Numbered from the stretch's first letter, positions 36,040-45,193 are shown. The stretch: 64,000 bases of DNA from an uncultured Saprospiraceae bacterium (GCA_937923345.1 CAKZVJ010000042.1:26275-90274), one strand, 5' to 3'. Numbers and translations are program-made. The notes: a model not told the origin generated them from the letters alone.

Positions 36040-36546
36040 CTACTTATGTCCAGCTGCCTTCATCATTTCCTCCAAAATGAAAAATACGGCAGGACAATAG
36101 TACGCATTACCAGCATGCAAACCAAGATTATTGCGAAATTCATCGGCGTCTGTGTGTGGGTATTTCCGACAAGCCTTTGGTCTATCTTCATATACACTGC
36201 ACTTGTTGTCCTCTTGCAAAAACGGACATGGAGTCGTATTCATAACCCAATCATCATCTTCATCTTGACGGAGGTATTGCCTAGTAAATTCAGCCTCTTT
36301 CATGCCGGTTGCTTTACATAGGCGCTTTACGTCAGAGCGAGATACTATGGGCGGAATGGAAGTACAGCAATTGGCGCAATCTAGACAATCAATCTTTGAG
36401 AATGCTTTCTGATGTAAATCAGCTGCTTTATTGTCCAGTTGCTTATTCTTACGTTTAGAAACCAACTGGAGAAACTTCTTGATAGGTTTCTTTTGAGCGC
36501 GTCGTTTATTTTTCCAATTCTTGATATGTTGCAAAGAATCCTCCAA
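36040..36546 (-). CDS. YkgJ-type cysteine cluster protein
   Basis: The 168-residue protein contains the CxxCxxCC metal- or Fe-S-binding pattern CLDCANCC, then TPCPFL, NKCSVYEDRPKACRKYPH and a last Cys in YYCPAV, typical of the YkgJ zinc/iron-chelating family. The cytoplasmic N terminus is basic. Function in the family is unclear. It is the last gene of a tight run with the TMTC-like and LuxE-like genes (3-base gaps). Confidence 0.88.
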   Translation of the reverse strand: MEDSLQHIKNWKNKRRAQKKPIKKFLQLVSKRKNKQLDNKAADLHQKAFSKIDCLDCANCCTSIPPIVSRSDVKRLCKATGMKEAEFTRQYLRQDEDDDWVMNTTPCPFLQEDNKCSVYEDRPKACRKYPHTDADEFRNNLGLHAGNAYYCPAVFFILEEMMKAAGHK

Positions 36547-36549
36547 TTG

Positions 36550-38445
36550 CTATCTCTTAAGTGAGGGGTCTAATGCAAACGCTTTCTCAAAATGAACCTT
36601 TGCCCCTTCCTGATTACCCCCATCTCTGGTAGCTTGGCCGAGATAAAAATGAAGCACTGCCTCATTAGGAGCATACTTCACGCCCTCTTTAAATTGAGCA
36701 ATTGCATCAGGAAACTTTCCTTGCATAGCTAATACAGAACCCAAATTTCTACGTGCATCCACAAAGCGTGGATCTAACTTCACCGCCTTTCTATACACTT
36801 CCTCCGCTTTCGCCAACTGTTTTGATTCAAAATAGATGATCCCCATATTGGAATATACCTTTGCATTATTGGGCTTTAGACTTAAGCTTTTTTCATACGA
36901 TCGCATTGCTTGATCTTTCTGATTTTCCCGATAAAAAGCTAAACCCAATTGTGCGTGGGCATCCGCATACGCAGGCCTGATTTGCAATGCCTTCTCAAAC
37001 TGCAGTCTTGCCTGAGCTAAATATTGTCTATCTTCATTAGTCTTATTATCGACTCCCTTTTTTACCAGTTCCAAGCCATAATGGTAATTCAATTTAGCAC
37101 TATTAGGCGAAATTTCAATATCCGTTTTGTAGAGCGTATAACTGCTTTTCCAAGCTGGATTACGCAAAATAGTGAGGATAGAAAAGAAAATAATAAATCC
37201 AAGGGAAACGAGTATAGGGATCCTTGATCTTGCAAAACTTGTTTTTAGGTCTCCCTCTGAAGTAAGAGGCGATTTCCCAATAGCAAACAGTCCACTCACC
37301 GAAGCAATACAAAATCCTAATAGTGGATAGTATAATAATCGTTCAGCATAATGCACTCCAATCGTCACAAACACATTACAAAGTATAGACATACTCAATA
37401 GGAAAAACAATATTCCAAAAGCTGCCAAGTTCTTTCTTTTGAATTGAAGAATACTAAAAACTCCGAGCCCCAGATAGATAACAAAGGATAGTATGAATTT
37501 CCAATGACTAGGTCCTATAGGGACATACTCAGCAAATCCCTTTTCATGAACTAATTCTAGAGGAAGTACCATTTTATATAGATACATTCCCAAGATAGAA
37601 ACTGCTGATGCAAAGTGACTCAGCCCATCCGTAGCAGCCATCAATGCATTATCCAACACATCCGGATCTCCAACTCCCATGGACCCTACTACCTCATATC
37701 GCTTCCATAAAAACGCAATAATGGGTATCAACAGAAAGGCTAAGCCAGGTACTGTTTTGCTAATGGTTTCCGCTCTAAAAAAATATAACATCAACGGAAA
37801 AATAGCAATGAAAGTGATCGCAGATTCTTTGGAAAAAAGACTGCATGTAAAAGCTATTACCGTCAATACCAGCCATACAATCTTTTTATTATCTAAGTAT
37901 TTCCAATAGGTAAATACTGAGGAAAAGAGAAAAAGAAAAGCAAGAATCTCATCCCGCCCTTTGATATTGGCTACACATTCCACATGCAGCGGATGTGCCA
38001 TAAAAAGCCCAGTTACCAAGACCGGAATCCAAGGATTAAATTTTCTAAACACTTGGATTAATGACAGAAAAAGCATGAATCCAGTCAAACCGTATAAAAA
38101 GATATTGACTTTATGAGCAAAACCAGGATTATCAGGTGCCAGCTCCCAATCTAAATTAAAAGTGGTCAAAGTTAGTGGTCGATAAAGACTCGCTGTTGAA
38201 TTCCAGTACCCAAATCGATAGTGCTCTTTCCAGGCAGTGGGTATGCCTGCTATTCCTTGCTTCGTGACATAATTTTCTTTGATAATCGAGAAATCATCTA
38301 ATGTATAGTCGTGCTTATGCGTATTCGCATAAAGTAGAATCCCAAAAACAAAAAAGAACAATCCTATGAAGTAGGTATTCTTAGCATTCCAATTTTGTAT
38401 CGACTTAAATTTCTTTTTTGTTTTCTTGGCTTGCTTTTTTTTCAT
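36550..38445 (-). CDS. TMTC-like GT-C membrane protein with TPR repeats
   Basis: The 631-residue protein has about ten hydrophobic segments in residues 25-425 and then several tetratricopeptide repeats (about 450-630), for example AYADAHAQLGLAFYREN and KVYSNMGIIYFESKQLAKAEEVY. The loop HPLHVECVANIKGRDEIL near the second luminal loop is characteristic of TMTC-type GT-C fold proteins, which in eukaryotes are O-mannosyltransferases. A bacterial role in glycosylation of exported proteins or lipids is plausible but unproven. It sits three bases after the LuxE-like gene and three before the YkgJ-like gene. Confidence 0.85.
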   Translation of the reverse strand: MKKKQAKKTKKKFKSIQNWNAKNTYFIGLFFFVFGILLYANTHKHDYTLDDFSIIKENYVTKQGIAGIPTAWKEHYRFGYWNSTASLYRPLTLTTFNLDWELAPDNPGFAHKVNIFLYGLTGFMLFLSLIQVFRKFNPWIPVLVTGLFMAHPLHVECVANIKGRDEILAFLFLFSSVFTYWKYLDNKKIVWLVLTVIAFTCSLFSKESAITFIAIFPLMLYFFRAETISKTVPGLAFLLIPIIAFLWKRYEVVGSMGVGDPDVLDNALMAATDGLSHFASAVSILGMYLYKMVLPLELVHEKGFAEYVPIGPSHWKFILSFVIYLGLGVFSILQFKRKNLAAFGILFFLLSMSILCNVFVTIGVHYAERLLYYPLLGFCIASVSGLFAIGKSPLTSEGDLKTSFARSRIPILVSLGFIIFFSILTILRNPAWKSSYTLYKTDIEISPNSAKLNYHYGLELVKKGVDNKTNEDRQYLAQARLQFEKALQIRPAYADAHAQLGLAFYRENQKDQAMRSYEKSLSLKPNNAKVYSNMGIIYFESKQLAKAEEVYRKAVKLDPRFVDARRNLGSVLAMQGKFPDAIAQFKEGVKYAPNEAVLHFYLGQATRDGGNQEGAKVHFEKAFALDPSLKR

Positions 38446-38448
38446 TTG

Positions 38449-39444
38449 TCAAATTTCATCGACTAAAAGATTGCATCCGCGTAAATCAGAATTATCCATC
38501 CTTCCTAGTACTCGAAAGGACCCATCTGAATATCTTCTACCTAAATCGTCGGTAGCTATAAAGCTAATGGTATCAAAATTAGCTAAATCATATATATTTA
38601 TCGCACCCAATCGCCCATTATCTAATATTTGGAATGGGTCATTCAGTTCTCGTATCCGGACAGTCATCGAGGGAGCACAAAAAAACTCCCCAGCTTTTTT
38701 GGCATAGGCCTGCGAAAACATCTCTGTCATACCATATTCAGAATAAATATGCTTTGGACTAAAATAACGATTGAGTAAAGCATATAACTCGGGTTTTGTC
38801 AGCTCTTCTCTTCGACCTTTCATACCACCTGTTTCCACAATGGTAACGTCAGATATATCCATGGGGCAAATCTCTCCAAAATCAAGTAAGCCAAAAGGAA
38901 CCCCAAAAAGGATAGTTGGAATCTTCAACTCTTTGCATTCTTCCAAAGTATTTCTTAGGCGATCATATTGATTTAGATAAAAACCGCTTTGCTTATATTG
39001 ACTCAAATTTATAAAATGATCCAACATATATATCAAAGAGGAACCTTCTCTTTCTAGATAACTGGGAAGCAAGGCAAGAAAGCAATATTCCTTTGGAGAA
39101 TCAAAAAAATGCTTGAAGTTCTCTACCGTATTGTGTAGATATCCTTGCAAATTATTTACATGATGGATACTTTGCGTACCACCCGTTCCACTTGATTTAA
39201 ACGCTGCTTCAGAGCTCCATAGTCCAGCTTTTATCGGTGTAGACTTAAAGAAAGATATGGGTAAACAAGGGATATCAGCAACTTTAGAAATACTTCTAGG
39301 GTTAATATTTAGTAATGATAAGTAGCTTTGATATAGTTGGTTCTCCGTAGCTTGATACATAAATATCTCAAGCGCAAGGCTATCAAAGTAGCTCGGCTGC
39401 GTGTAGAGTGTACTTATTTTTTGCGAAAACTGCGTAGATTGCAT
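38449..39444 (-). CDS. LuxE-like acyl-protein synthetase family protein
   Basis: The 331-residue protein resembles the LuxE acyl-protein synthetase domain, an adenylate-forming enzyme. Typical segments are IPCLPISFFKS, the glycine-rich SSGTGGTQSIHH (phosphate loop), VETGGMKGRREELT, SEYGMTEMFSQAYA and the C-terminal GRMDNSDLRGCNLLVDE. LuxE activates a fatty acid as acyl-AMP and transfers it to a Cys; here no luxC/luxD partners are adjacent. In Bacteroidota such proteins may serve lipid or polysaccharide modification. It is first in the operon with the TMTC-like and YkgJ-like genes. Confidence 0.85.
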   Translation of the reverse strand: MQSTQFSQKISTLYTQPSYFDSLALEIFMYQATENQLYQSYLSLLNINPRSISKVADIPCLPISFFKSTPIKAGLWSSEAAFKSSGTGGTQSIHHVNNLQGYLHNTVENFKHFFDSPKEYCFLALLPSYLEREGSSLIYMLDHFINLSQYKQSGFYLNQYDRLRNTLEECKELKIPTILFGVPFGLLDFGEICPMDISDVTIVETGGMKGRREELTKPELYALLNRYFSPKHIYSEYGMTEMFSQAYAKKAGEFFCAPSMTVRIRELNDPFQILDNGRLGAINIYDLANFDTISFIATDDLGRRYSDGSFRVLGRMDNSDLRGCNLLVDEI

Positions 39445-39463
39445 GTGATTTTATAGCTAAAGT

Positions 39464-39471
39464 CAAAACTA
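39464..39471 (-). promoter_or_regulatory. Candidate -7 element of the LuxE-like operon
   Basis: The minus strand reads TAGTTTTG, an exact TAnnTTTG match, 20 bases upstream of the ATG at 39444. Confidence 0.45.
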
Positions 39472-39514
39472 CCAATAAAAAATATCGATATTGCGTTATA
39501 AACTAAAAGTATCA

Positions 39515-39994
39515 ATGGGCAAATATATACTATTCACCGCAGCTTGTCTTATAATGCTTGCAAGTTGTCTAAATGAACCGATGTTTAGTGAAATTCCTCG
39601 CATCGAAAATGTAGGAATGACTAAGAACAGAATGAATCAAGCCTCTGCTGCGGGTCAAGATTCTACCAGAGTAACCATATTTTTCGAAGATGGCGACGGC
39701 GATATCGGAGGAGACTCATTAGGTATATTTATTCTTGATACTAGAACCTCCCAAGTGGACAGTGAATTTAGAATCCTCGAAATCCCAATTGAAGGCGTAA
39801 GTAATGCAATTAGTGGCACAATAAGCTTTCCTATACTTGCCACCTGCTGCATTTATAACAATGGTCAAATACCATGCTCCCCTAGTAATCCCGTTATCGA
39901 ACAGGAAGTGGTCTACGAGATATTTATAAAAGATCGCGCCCGCAATGAATCCAACCGCATACAGCTAGATCCCATTATCATTGTGTGTCAGTAG
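39515..39994 (+). CDS. Lipoprotein of unknown function
   Basis: The 159-residue protein from the ATG at 39515 begins MGKYILFTAACLIMLASC, a lipoprotein signal with the lipidated Cys at 18. An alternative TTG at 39491 adds eight polar residues and is less likely. The mature part contains an acidic DGDGDIGGDS segment that may bind calcium, paired cysteines (TCCIYNNGQIPC) and a beta-rich pattern. I do not recognise the family. Its last 17 bases overlap the 3' end of the convergent phosphorylase gene. Confidence 0.8.
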   Translation: MGKYILFTAACLIMLASCLNEPMFSEIPRIENVGMTKNRMNQASAAGQDSTRVTIFFEDGDGDIGGDSLGIFILDTRTSQVDSEFRILEIPIEGVSNAISGTISFPILATCCIYNNGQIPCSPSNPVIEQEVVYEIFIKDRARNESNRIQLDPIIIVCQ

Positions 39995-40883
39995 ATTGAT
40001 TTGATACAAGACCATCTAAAACTTGCGTGATTAGACGCTCTATTGTAGCTTCAGGCTTTGCGCTAAATGTTCCATTCAATCTGTTTGCCAATAAAGCATT
40101 ACACGATATAGCCTTATGCCCAAGTAGGTGACTCATCCCATAAATACCAGAAGTCTCCATTTCAAAATTTGTAAAGCGATGGTCGCCACTCACAAAGTGA
40201 GACAAGGCATCCAAAAAAGGACTTAATTTTGAATTCAGTCGAAGTTGTCTCCCTTGTGGCCCATAAAAACCTGGACAAGTCAAGGTTATCCCTTTATAGT
40301 CATTTTCACCTTTCAGTGCTTCCATTAGATTCTCATTTCCTTTATGCCACACAGTTGGATATCGAGGCGTTCCTGACCGAGCACAGAAATCTTGGAAATT
40401 AGTTTGAATATTTATGGTATTTTGATCAGAAACCGTGTCGTAAAAGCTAAACAAATTGTCCATCCCAACAGAAAACTCAGAAAACAAAAAACTATCTAGC
40501 GGAATATCTTTTTGCAAACAGCCTGAAGTACCGATTCGAACGAAGTTTAAGGAAACAGGGGTCTCTTTGATCTTTCTTTCCTCAAAATCTATATTAAACA
40601 GCGCATCTATTTCATTGAAAACGATATCGATATTATCAGTTCCAATTCCAGTACTGATGACCGACAATCGCACATCGCCAATGTATCCAGTATGCGTCGT
40701 GAACTCCCTATTTTGTTTTTTGATCTCTAGCCTATCAAAATGCTTACTCACGGCCTCCACCCTATTCTGATCCCCCACAGTGATTATCGTTTGGGCTAAA
40801 TCTCCTGATTTCAGCTGCAAATGATATATCGACCCATCAGGGTTAATTATTAATTCAGAAGGAGCGAGATTATTATGACTCAT
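39978..40883 (-). CDS. Nucleoside phosphorylase family protein (uridine phosphorylase-like)
   Basis: The 301-residue protein has the PNP/UDP phosphorylase fold: AQTIITVGDQNRVEAVSKHF at the phosphate-binding start, STGIGTDNIDIVFNEI, IGTSGCLQKDI, and TNFEMETSGIYGMSHLLGHKA with the Glu-Met-Glu ribose-binding motif. It would cleave a nucleoside, probably uridine, with phosphate in salvage. The usual RxGT is RIGTSG here. It is convergent and overlapping with the lipoprotein gene at its 3' end, and divergent from the ArsC-like gene. Confidence 0.88.
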   Translation of the reverse strand: MSHNNLAPSELIINPDGSIYHLQLKSGDLAQTIITVGDQNRVEAVSKHFDRLEIKKQNREFTTHTGYIGDVRLSVISTGIGTDNIDIVFNEIDALFNIDFEERKIKETPVSLNFVRIGTSGCLQKDIPLDSFLFSEFSVGMDNLFSFYDTVSDQNTINIQTNFQDFCARSGTPRYPTVWHKGNENLMEALKGENDYKGITLTCPGFYGPQGRQLRLNSKLSPFLDALSHFVSGDHRFTNFEMETSGIYGMSHLLGHKAISCNALLANRLNGTFSAKPEATIERLITQVLDGLVSNQSTDTQ

Positions 40884-40938
40884 AGATTATAAATTATGCT
40901 GCATAATATCATATTTTCACGTCAAAACGAATTATATA

Positions 40939-41292
40939 ATGAAGAAAATATTTCATTTAGCGAATTGCAACACCTGCCAGCGCATTATCAAAGAACTAGA
41001 TGATGGTAATGGATTTGAACTTCAAAACATCAAGGAAGAAAAAATTACGCCGACTCAAATTGACACCATGCAAAAGATGGCTGGATCATACGAAGCATTG
41101 TTCAGTCGACGCGCTATGAAATATCGAAGTATGGGACTCAATGAAATGGAGCTCACAGAAAAAGACTACCGCAAATACATTCTTGAAGAGTACACTTTTC
41201 TCAAGCGCCCAGTGATCCTTATTGACGAGGATATATTTATTGGAAACAGCAAAAAGGTGGTAGCCGCTGCAAAACAAAAATTAAACCTGTGA
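40939..41292 (+). CDS. ArsC/Spx-like thioredoxin-fold protein
   Basis: The 117-residue protein resembles the ArsC/YffB/Spx family. The N-terminal redox site is NCNTCQR with Cys10 and Cys13, and the C-terminal segment is FLKRPVILIDEDIFIGN, with the family RP motif. It could be an arsenate-reductase-like thiol protein or a redox regulator; no ars genes are near. Its stop overlaps the GTG start of hemF by four bases, so the two are translationally coupled. Confidence 0.88.
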   Translation: MKKIFHLANCNTCQRIIKELDDGNGFELQNIKEEKITPTQIDTMQKMAGSYEALFSRRAMKYRSMGLNEMELTEKDYRKYILEEYTFLKRPVILIDEDIFIGNSKKVVAAAKQKLNL

Positions 41293-42191
41293 TCACAAAA
41301 GAAACGATAGCCCTTTGGTTCCAAGATCTGCAAGATGATATATGTTCGCAGCTGGAGGCCCTGAGCCCTGGCCATCACTTCGTAGAAGACAATTGGAAGC
41401 GGGCAGAAGGCGGCGGCGGCAGAACACGTGTTATCAAGAGCGAGGTATTTGCGAAGGGAGGTGTTAATTTTTCGGAGGTAGCAGGCCCCTTGCCGCCCCA
41501 AGCGGAAAAAAGTCTAGGAATTGCTGGCAAGGATTTTTTTGCCACAGGCGTATCCATTGTGCTGCACCCTATCCATCCCTGGGTCCCGATCATTCACATG
41601 AACGTACGCTACTTTGAGATGGACAACACTGTTTGGTGGTTTGGTGGTGGCATCGACCTGACTCCGCATATCATCATCCCTTCACAAGCGCAGGCATTTC
41701 ACCGTGGACTGAAGAACACTTGCGATGCATTCAGTGCCGATTACTACACCAAGTTCAAGGCCTGGGCGGACGATTATTTCTATCTTCCCCATCGCCAAGA
41801 GACACGAGGTGTAGGGGGTATTTTTTTTGATCGACTGAGCAATGAAGACGGATTTGACAAGGCTGCTAGATGGAATTTTGTCAAGGCCGTCGGCCAAACA
41901 TTTTGCCAAGTATACTTGCCCATCGTGCAGGAAAACATTCACAAGCCTGCCAGTGATAAAGATAAGCAATGGCAAATGCTCCGTAGAGGAAGATACACGG
42001 AATTCAATCTAGTTTGGGACCGAGGTACCAAATTTGGCCTTCATACCAATGGCAGGACAGAGTCCATTTTGATGAGCCTCCCACCGATAGCACATTGGGA
42101 ATATAATGCGGCCCTCTCCGACCAGCCCCCCTACAAAGACACGCAAGCCCAACTTATCAAAGGCATAGATTGGATCAATCAAGCTGTTTGA
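41289..42191 (+). CDS. hemF: Oxygen-dependent coproporphyrinogen III oxidase
   Basis: HemF oxidatively decarboxylates coproporphyrinogen III to protoporphyrinogen IX using O2. The 300-residue protein contains GGGGRTRV, KGGVNFSEVAGPLP, HPWVPIIHMNVRYFE, FGGGIDLTP and RGVGGIFFDRL, all family hallmarks. The start is a GTG that overlaps the stop of the ArsC-like gene (GTGA). The GC content of this gene appears higher than that of its neighbours. An O2-dependent enzyme fits an aerobic lifestyle. Confidence 0.95.
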   Translation: MITKETIALWFQDLQDDICSQLEALSPGHHFVEDNWKRAEGGGGRTRVIKSEVFAKGGVNFSEVAGPLPPQAEKSLGIAGKDFFATGVSIVLHPIHPWVPIIHMNVRYFEMDNTVWWFGGGIDLTPHIIIPSQAQAFHRGLKNTCDAFSADYYTKFKAWADDYFYLPHRQETRGVGGIFFDRLSNEDGFDKAARWNFVKAVGQTFCQVYLPIVQENIHKPASDKDKQWQMLRRGRYTEFNLVWDRGTKFGLHTNGRTESILMSLPPIAHWEYNAALSDQPPYKDTQAQLIKGIDWINQAV

Positions 42192-42204
42192 TTCCTTATT
42201 TTTT

Positions 42205-42345
42205 TTTTGATGTATGAGGGTGATCCCAAGATCGCGAAAAGCGCTCTTGGGCGGGTCATCCGTTTCTACTCCGCAGCGATATATGCTATGCTAGATAGTC
42301 GTCTCTTGTCTCTCCTCGTACCTCGTCGAGCCTGCGATACTCCTT
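42205..42345 (-). repeat. Structured-element relative without the variable hairpin, copy S6
   Basis: In the gap between the convergent hemF and DUF6958-like genes, the minus strand reads GTAGAAACGGATGACCCG (about 42271-42254). That joins directly the two flanks that surround the hairpin in copies S1 and S4 (GTAGAAGCGG and GGATGACGCG). A different imperfect hairpin follows, CCAAGAGCGC with GCGATCTTGG. The rest of the gap is GC-richer than its surroundings. A 65-codon frame here is not credible. Confidence 0.5.
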
Positions 42346-42432
42346 CTATCATTAGCATCTATAACTACTACGTACCACTACTACCCCTATCACAAAAAAA
42401 GTAATTTCCTTACTCAGATTTATATTATGAGA

Positions 42433-42723
42433 TTACTTCACCAATCTTATTTGATGTGGAGACGTTTTTGGAATGCGCTCGATAATACCACGTGCCTCTA
42501 GATCTAACTTAACGGAAACGATATACCATACCACTTTTCCATCAAAGGTCTCTGACAAATCCTTGACCGCTTTATCAGACAGGTCCTGGTAGCTTATCTC
42601 ACCAGCTGACCTGACCTCTGTCAAGATATACTTCTTGATGACATCGTATCTGCGTTTCAGAATATTTACCCCTTGCTTACCCGCCGGATGGAGCGTTAAA
42701 AATTTTTCTTCCTCTTTTGTCAT
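42433..42723 (-). CDS. Small protein resembling DUF6958
   Basis: The 96-residue protein from the ATG at 42723 starts MTKEEEKFLTLHPAGKQGVN, followed by RRYDVIKKYIL and ending VVWYIVSVKLDLEARGIIERI. This looks like the DUF6958 group of small helical, possibly winged-helix, proteins. Longer frames start at 42747 or 42795, but the latter overlaps the end of the upstream ABC-F gene and adds unconserved residues. It is probably co-transcribed with the ABC-F gene. Function unknown. Confidence 0.7.
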   Translation of the reverse strand: MTKEEEKFLTLHPAGKQGVNILKRRYDVIKKYILTEVRSAGEISYQDLSDKAVKDLSETFDGKVVWYIVSVKLDLEARGIIERIPKTSPHQIRLVK

Positions 42724-42755
42724 GTCTAAAAATAAAGAATAAGACATATATTTTA

Positions 42756-44672
42756 TTACCCGAGTTGATCTAATTTTAGGGCAGCATCCTCCCACAAGGC
42801 CATCACCTTAGATAGAGACGCTTTTTTGGATTCGTACTCTGATATCTTCTTTGCAGAATTGTCCCTTTCATAAAAATCAGGTTCCGCCATCAAGGCCTCT
42901 AAACTGGCGATGTCGCCCTCTAGCTTTTCGATTTTCTTCTCTGCATTCTTCAAATCCTTCTGAATCTGCTTGCGCTCTTTGTAGTCGACCTCTGTACCTA
43001 GACCACCAGTTGCTTTCTCCGCCTTATCCAATTCAGATTTTTTACTGAGCATACGCATATCCTCTACGGCACGCTTTTCCAAAAACTCATTGATATCCCC
43101 CATATGGTGGTGAATATTTCGATCCTTAAATTCAAAGGTGGTGTTGGTCAGCTCTTCTAGGAAGTCTCTATCGTGAGACACTACTATAAGAGTCCCCTCA
43201 TACTTCATCAATGCTTTTTTCAGCACATCTTTTGATAAGATATCAAGATGGTTTGTAGGTTCATCCAAGACCAACAAATTGAACGGGTGCAATAGCATGC
43301 AAGCCAAAGCTAACCTTGCTTTCTCCCCTCCTGAAAGCACCGACACTTTCTTATCTACATCTTCAGCCTTAAACATAAAGCTACCTAAGATGGATCTTAA
43401 CTTCGTTCTTTGCTCCGGTGGCGAATTGTTCTCCATGACTTGCAGCAAAGTCAAATCCCGCGGCAATTCATCTGATTGGTTCTGAGCGTAATACCCTACC
43501 TCCACATTGTAGCCGAGGCCATATTCGCCAGATTCTGCTTCTAGAGTCTTGACTATTATTTTTGCGAGGGTCGTTTTACCTTGTCCGTTTTGACCCACGA
43601 AGGCCACCCTATTTCCTCTCTCTATTTGAATATCAACCCCTCGCAATACCTGGTTCTCCCCATACGATTTATGAATGCCTTTACCTTCAAATACAATCTC
43701 TCCACATCTAGATGGTGGAGGAAATCGCAAGTTCATCACAGTTGTATCCTCTTGATCAATCTCTACACGCTCCATCTTATTGAGCTGCTTTTGCATAGAC
43801 TGCGCCATCTTCGTTTTATTGGCCTTTGCCATAAACTTACTGATGATGCGTTCTTTTTGAGCTATGTTTTTTTGCTGATTTTTGAAAGAAGATATTTGTT
43901 GCTCCTTTCTAATCGCTCTTTCCTCAAGGTACTTTGAGTAAGGCATCTTATAATCAAAGAGCTTACCCATTTCTACTTCTAAAGTTCTATTGGTGGTATT
44001 ATCTAAAAATCTCTTATCGTGAGAAATCAGTATTATCGAACCTGGATATGTTTTCAGAAAACTTTCAAACCACAGGATAGATTCGATGTCTAGATGGTTG
44101 GTAGGCTCATCCAGAAGTAAGTAATTTGGCTTTTGTAAAAGTAATTTCGCTAGCTCAACTCGCATACGCCAGCCGCCCGAAAGTGCTTTGAGTTTTTTAT
44201 CAAACTCTACCTCTTTAAAGCCTAGCCCTTTGAGTACCTTCTCGGTTTCTCCTTTAAAGTTTTCTCCTCCCAGTAAATTAAAACGTTCTGTGAGATCTGT
44301 AAATTTGGTAATCAGCTTAGCATACGAGTCACTTTCATAATCCGTACGGGTCATCATTTCCTGATTCAGCTTTTCGATATTATCCTGAATTTCCTGCATT
44401 TCAGAAAAGGCTGTAAGGCACTCCTCCATAACCGTAACATCATCACTCACGGGTATATCTTGCGTCAAAAAACCTAATGTTCTTCCATTTGGGAAGTCTA
44501 AGGCACCCCCGTCGGGAGACTGCTCTTTTGCTAATACTCGCAGTAATGTAGACTTGCCAGCCCCATTTCTACCGACTAAACCAACTTTATCATTGTCTTT
44601 GATGACAAAATTGATCTCATCAAATAGAGTTCGATCACCAAATTTTAAAAATATATTTTGAGCAGATATCAT
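42756..44672 (-). CDS. ABC-F family ATPase
   Basis: The 638-residue soluble protein has two ABC domains in tandem without membrane segments: Walker A GRNGAGKST (about 33-41) and GQNGQGKTT (about 350), with signature motifs ALSGGW and VLSGGE. Each is followed by LLLDEPTNHLD or LVLDEPTNHLD. A linker between the domains and a charged C-terminal coiled coil (560-638) fit the Uup/EttA-type ABC-F proteins that act on ribosomes or DNA structures. Its promoter box lies 24 bases upstream, back to back with that of the VOC gene. Confidence 0.93.
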   Translation of the reverse strand: MISAQNIFLKFGDRTLFDEINFVIKDNDKVGLVGRNGAGKSTLLRVLAKEQSPDGGALDFPNGRTLGFLTQDIPVSDDVTVMEECLTAFSEMQEIQDNIEKLNQEMMTRTDYESDSYAKLITKFTDLTERFNLLGGENFKGETEKVLKGLGFKEVEFDKKLKALSGGWRMRVELAKLLLQKPNYLLLDEPTNHLDIESILWFESFLKTYPGSIILISHDKRFLDNTTNRTLEVEMGKLFDYKMPYSKYLEERAIRKEQQISSFKNQQKNIAQKERIISKFMAKANKTKMAQSMQKQLNKMERVEIDQEDTTVMNLRFPPPSRCGEIVFEGKGIHKSYGENQVLRGVDIQIERGNRVAFVGQNGQGKTTLAKIIVKTLEAESGEYGLGYNVEVGYYAQNQSDELPRDLTLLQVMENNSPPEQRTKLRSILGSFMFKAEDVDKKVSVLSGGEKARLALACMLLHPFNLLVLDEPTNHLDILSKDVLKKALMKYEGTLIVVSHDRDFLEELTNTTFEFKDRNIHHHMGDINEFLEKRAVEDMRMLSKKSELDKAEKATGGLGTEVDYKERKQIQKDLKNAEKKIEKLEGDIASLEALMAEPDFYERDNSAKKISEYESKKASLSKVMALWEDAALKLDQLG

Positions 44673-44695
44673 TTCTTCTTATTCCATTGAGGCTG

Positions 44696-44703
44696 CAAAG
44701 ATA
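44696..44703 (-). promoter_or_regulatory. Candidate -7 element of the ABC-F gene
   Basis: The minus strand reads TATCTTTG, an exact TAnnTTTG match, 24 bases from the ATG at 44672. Confidence 0.5.
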
Positions 44704-44748
44704 CACTACCCTATCTTTTAATGCAGTATTGGACCAAGATTATTGGTC

Positions 44749-44778
44749 TTGGACAATATTTTCTATTTAGTATCTTTA
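44749..44778 (+). promoter_or_regulatory. Candidate -33/-7 promoter of the VOC gene
   Basis: TTG (44749-44751) and TATCTTTA (44771-44778) are separated by 19 bases, close to the Bacteroidota consensus. It lies inside the longer open frame that starts at 44721, which argues that translation begins at the ATG at 44814. Confidence 0.45.
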
Positions 44779-44813
44779 TCGGGACTTATGTATCACACAC
44801 AAATTTGGATATT

Positions 44814-45185
44814 ATGAAATTAGGAATCTTTTCTATGAGTCTTAGCGTGAAAGACTTAAGTACTTCTAAAGCATTTTATGAAAAGTTGGGATTTTCTGTA
44901 TTTGCTGGCGGAATGGAGCAAAATTATCTTGTCCTTAAGAATGAACACACCATTATAGGTTTGTTTCAAGGAATATTTGAAGGGAACATTTTGACTTTCA
45001 ATCCTGGCTGGGATGAAAATGCTCAGACACTAGATAAATTTGATGATGTGAGAGACATTCAAAAACACCTTTTGAATAGTGGGGTACAAATCGATAATCC
45101 AATTGATGAATCTACTACTGGGCGCGCAAGCTTTATGGTCAAAGATCCGGATGGCAATGTTGTTTTGATAGATCAGCACGTATAA
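44814..45185 (+). CDS. VOC-superfamily (glyoxalase/dioxygenase-fold) protein
   Basis: The 123-residue protein has the vicinal oxygen chelate fold: an N-terminal MSLSVKDLSTSKAFYEKLGF and a C-terminal FMVKDPDGNVVLIDQHV, the usual beta-alpha-beta-beta-beta modules. Such proteins can be lyases, dioxygenases or resistance proteins; the metal ligands here are not diagnostic. The open frame reaches back to 44721, but the family begins at the Met at 44814 and a promoter lies in between. The GNAT gene follows after eight bases. Confidence 0.85.
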   Translation: MKLGIFSMSLSVKDLSTSKAFYEKLGFSVFAGGMEQNYLVLKNEHTIIGLFQGIFEGNILTFNPGWDENAQTLDKFDDVRDIQKHLLNSGVQIDNPIDESTTGRASFMVKDPDGNVVLIDQHV

Positions 45186-45193
45186 GCCGCAGT

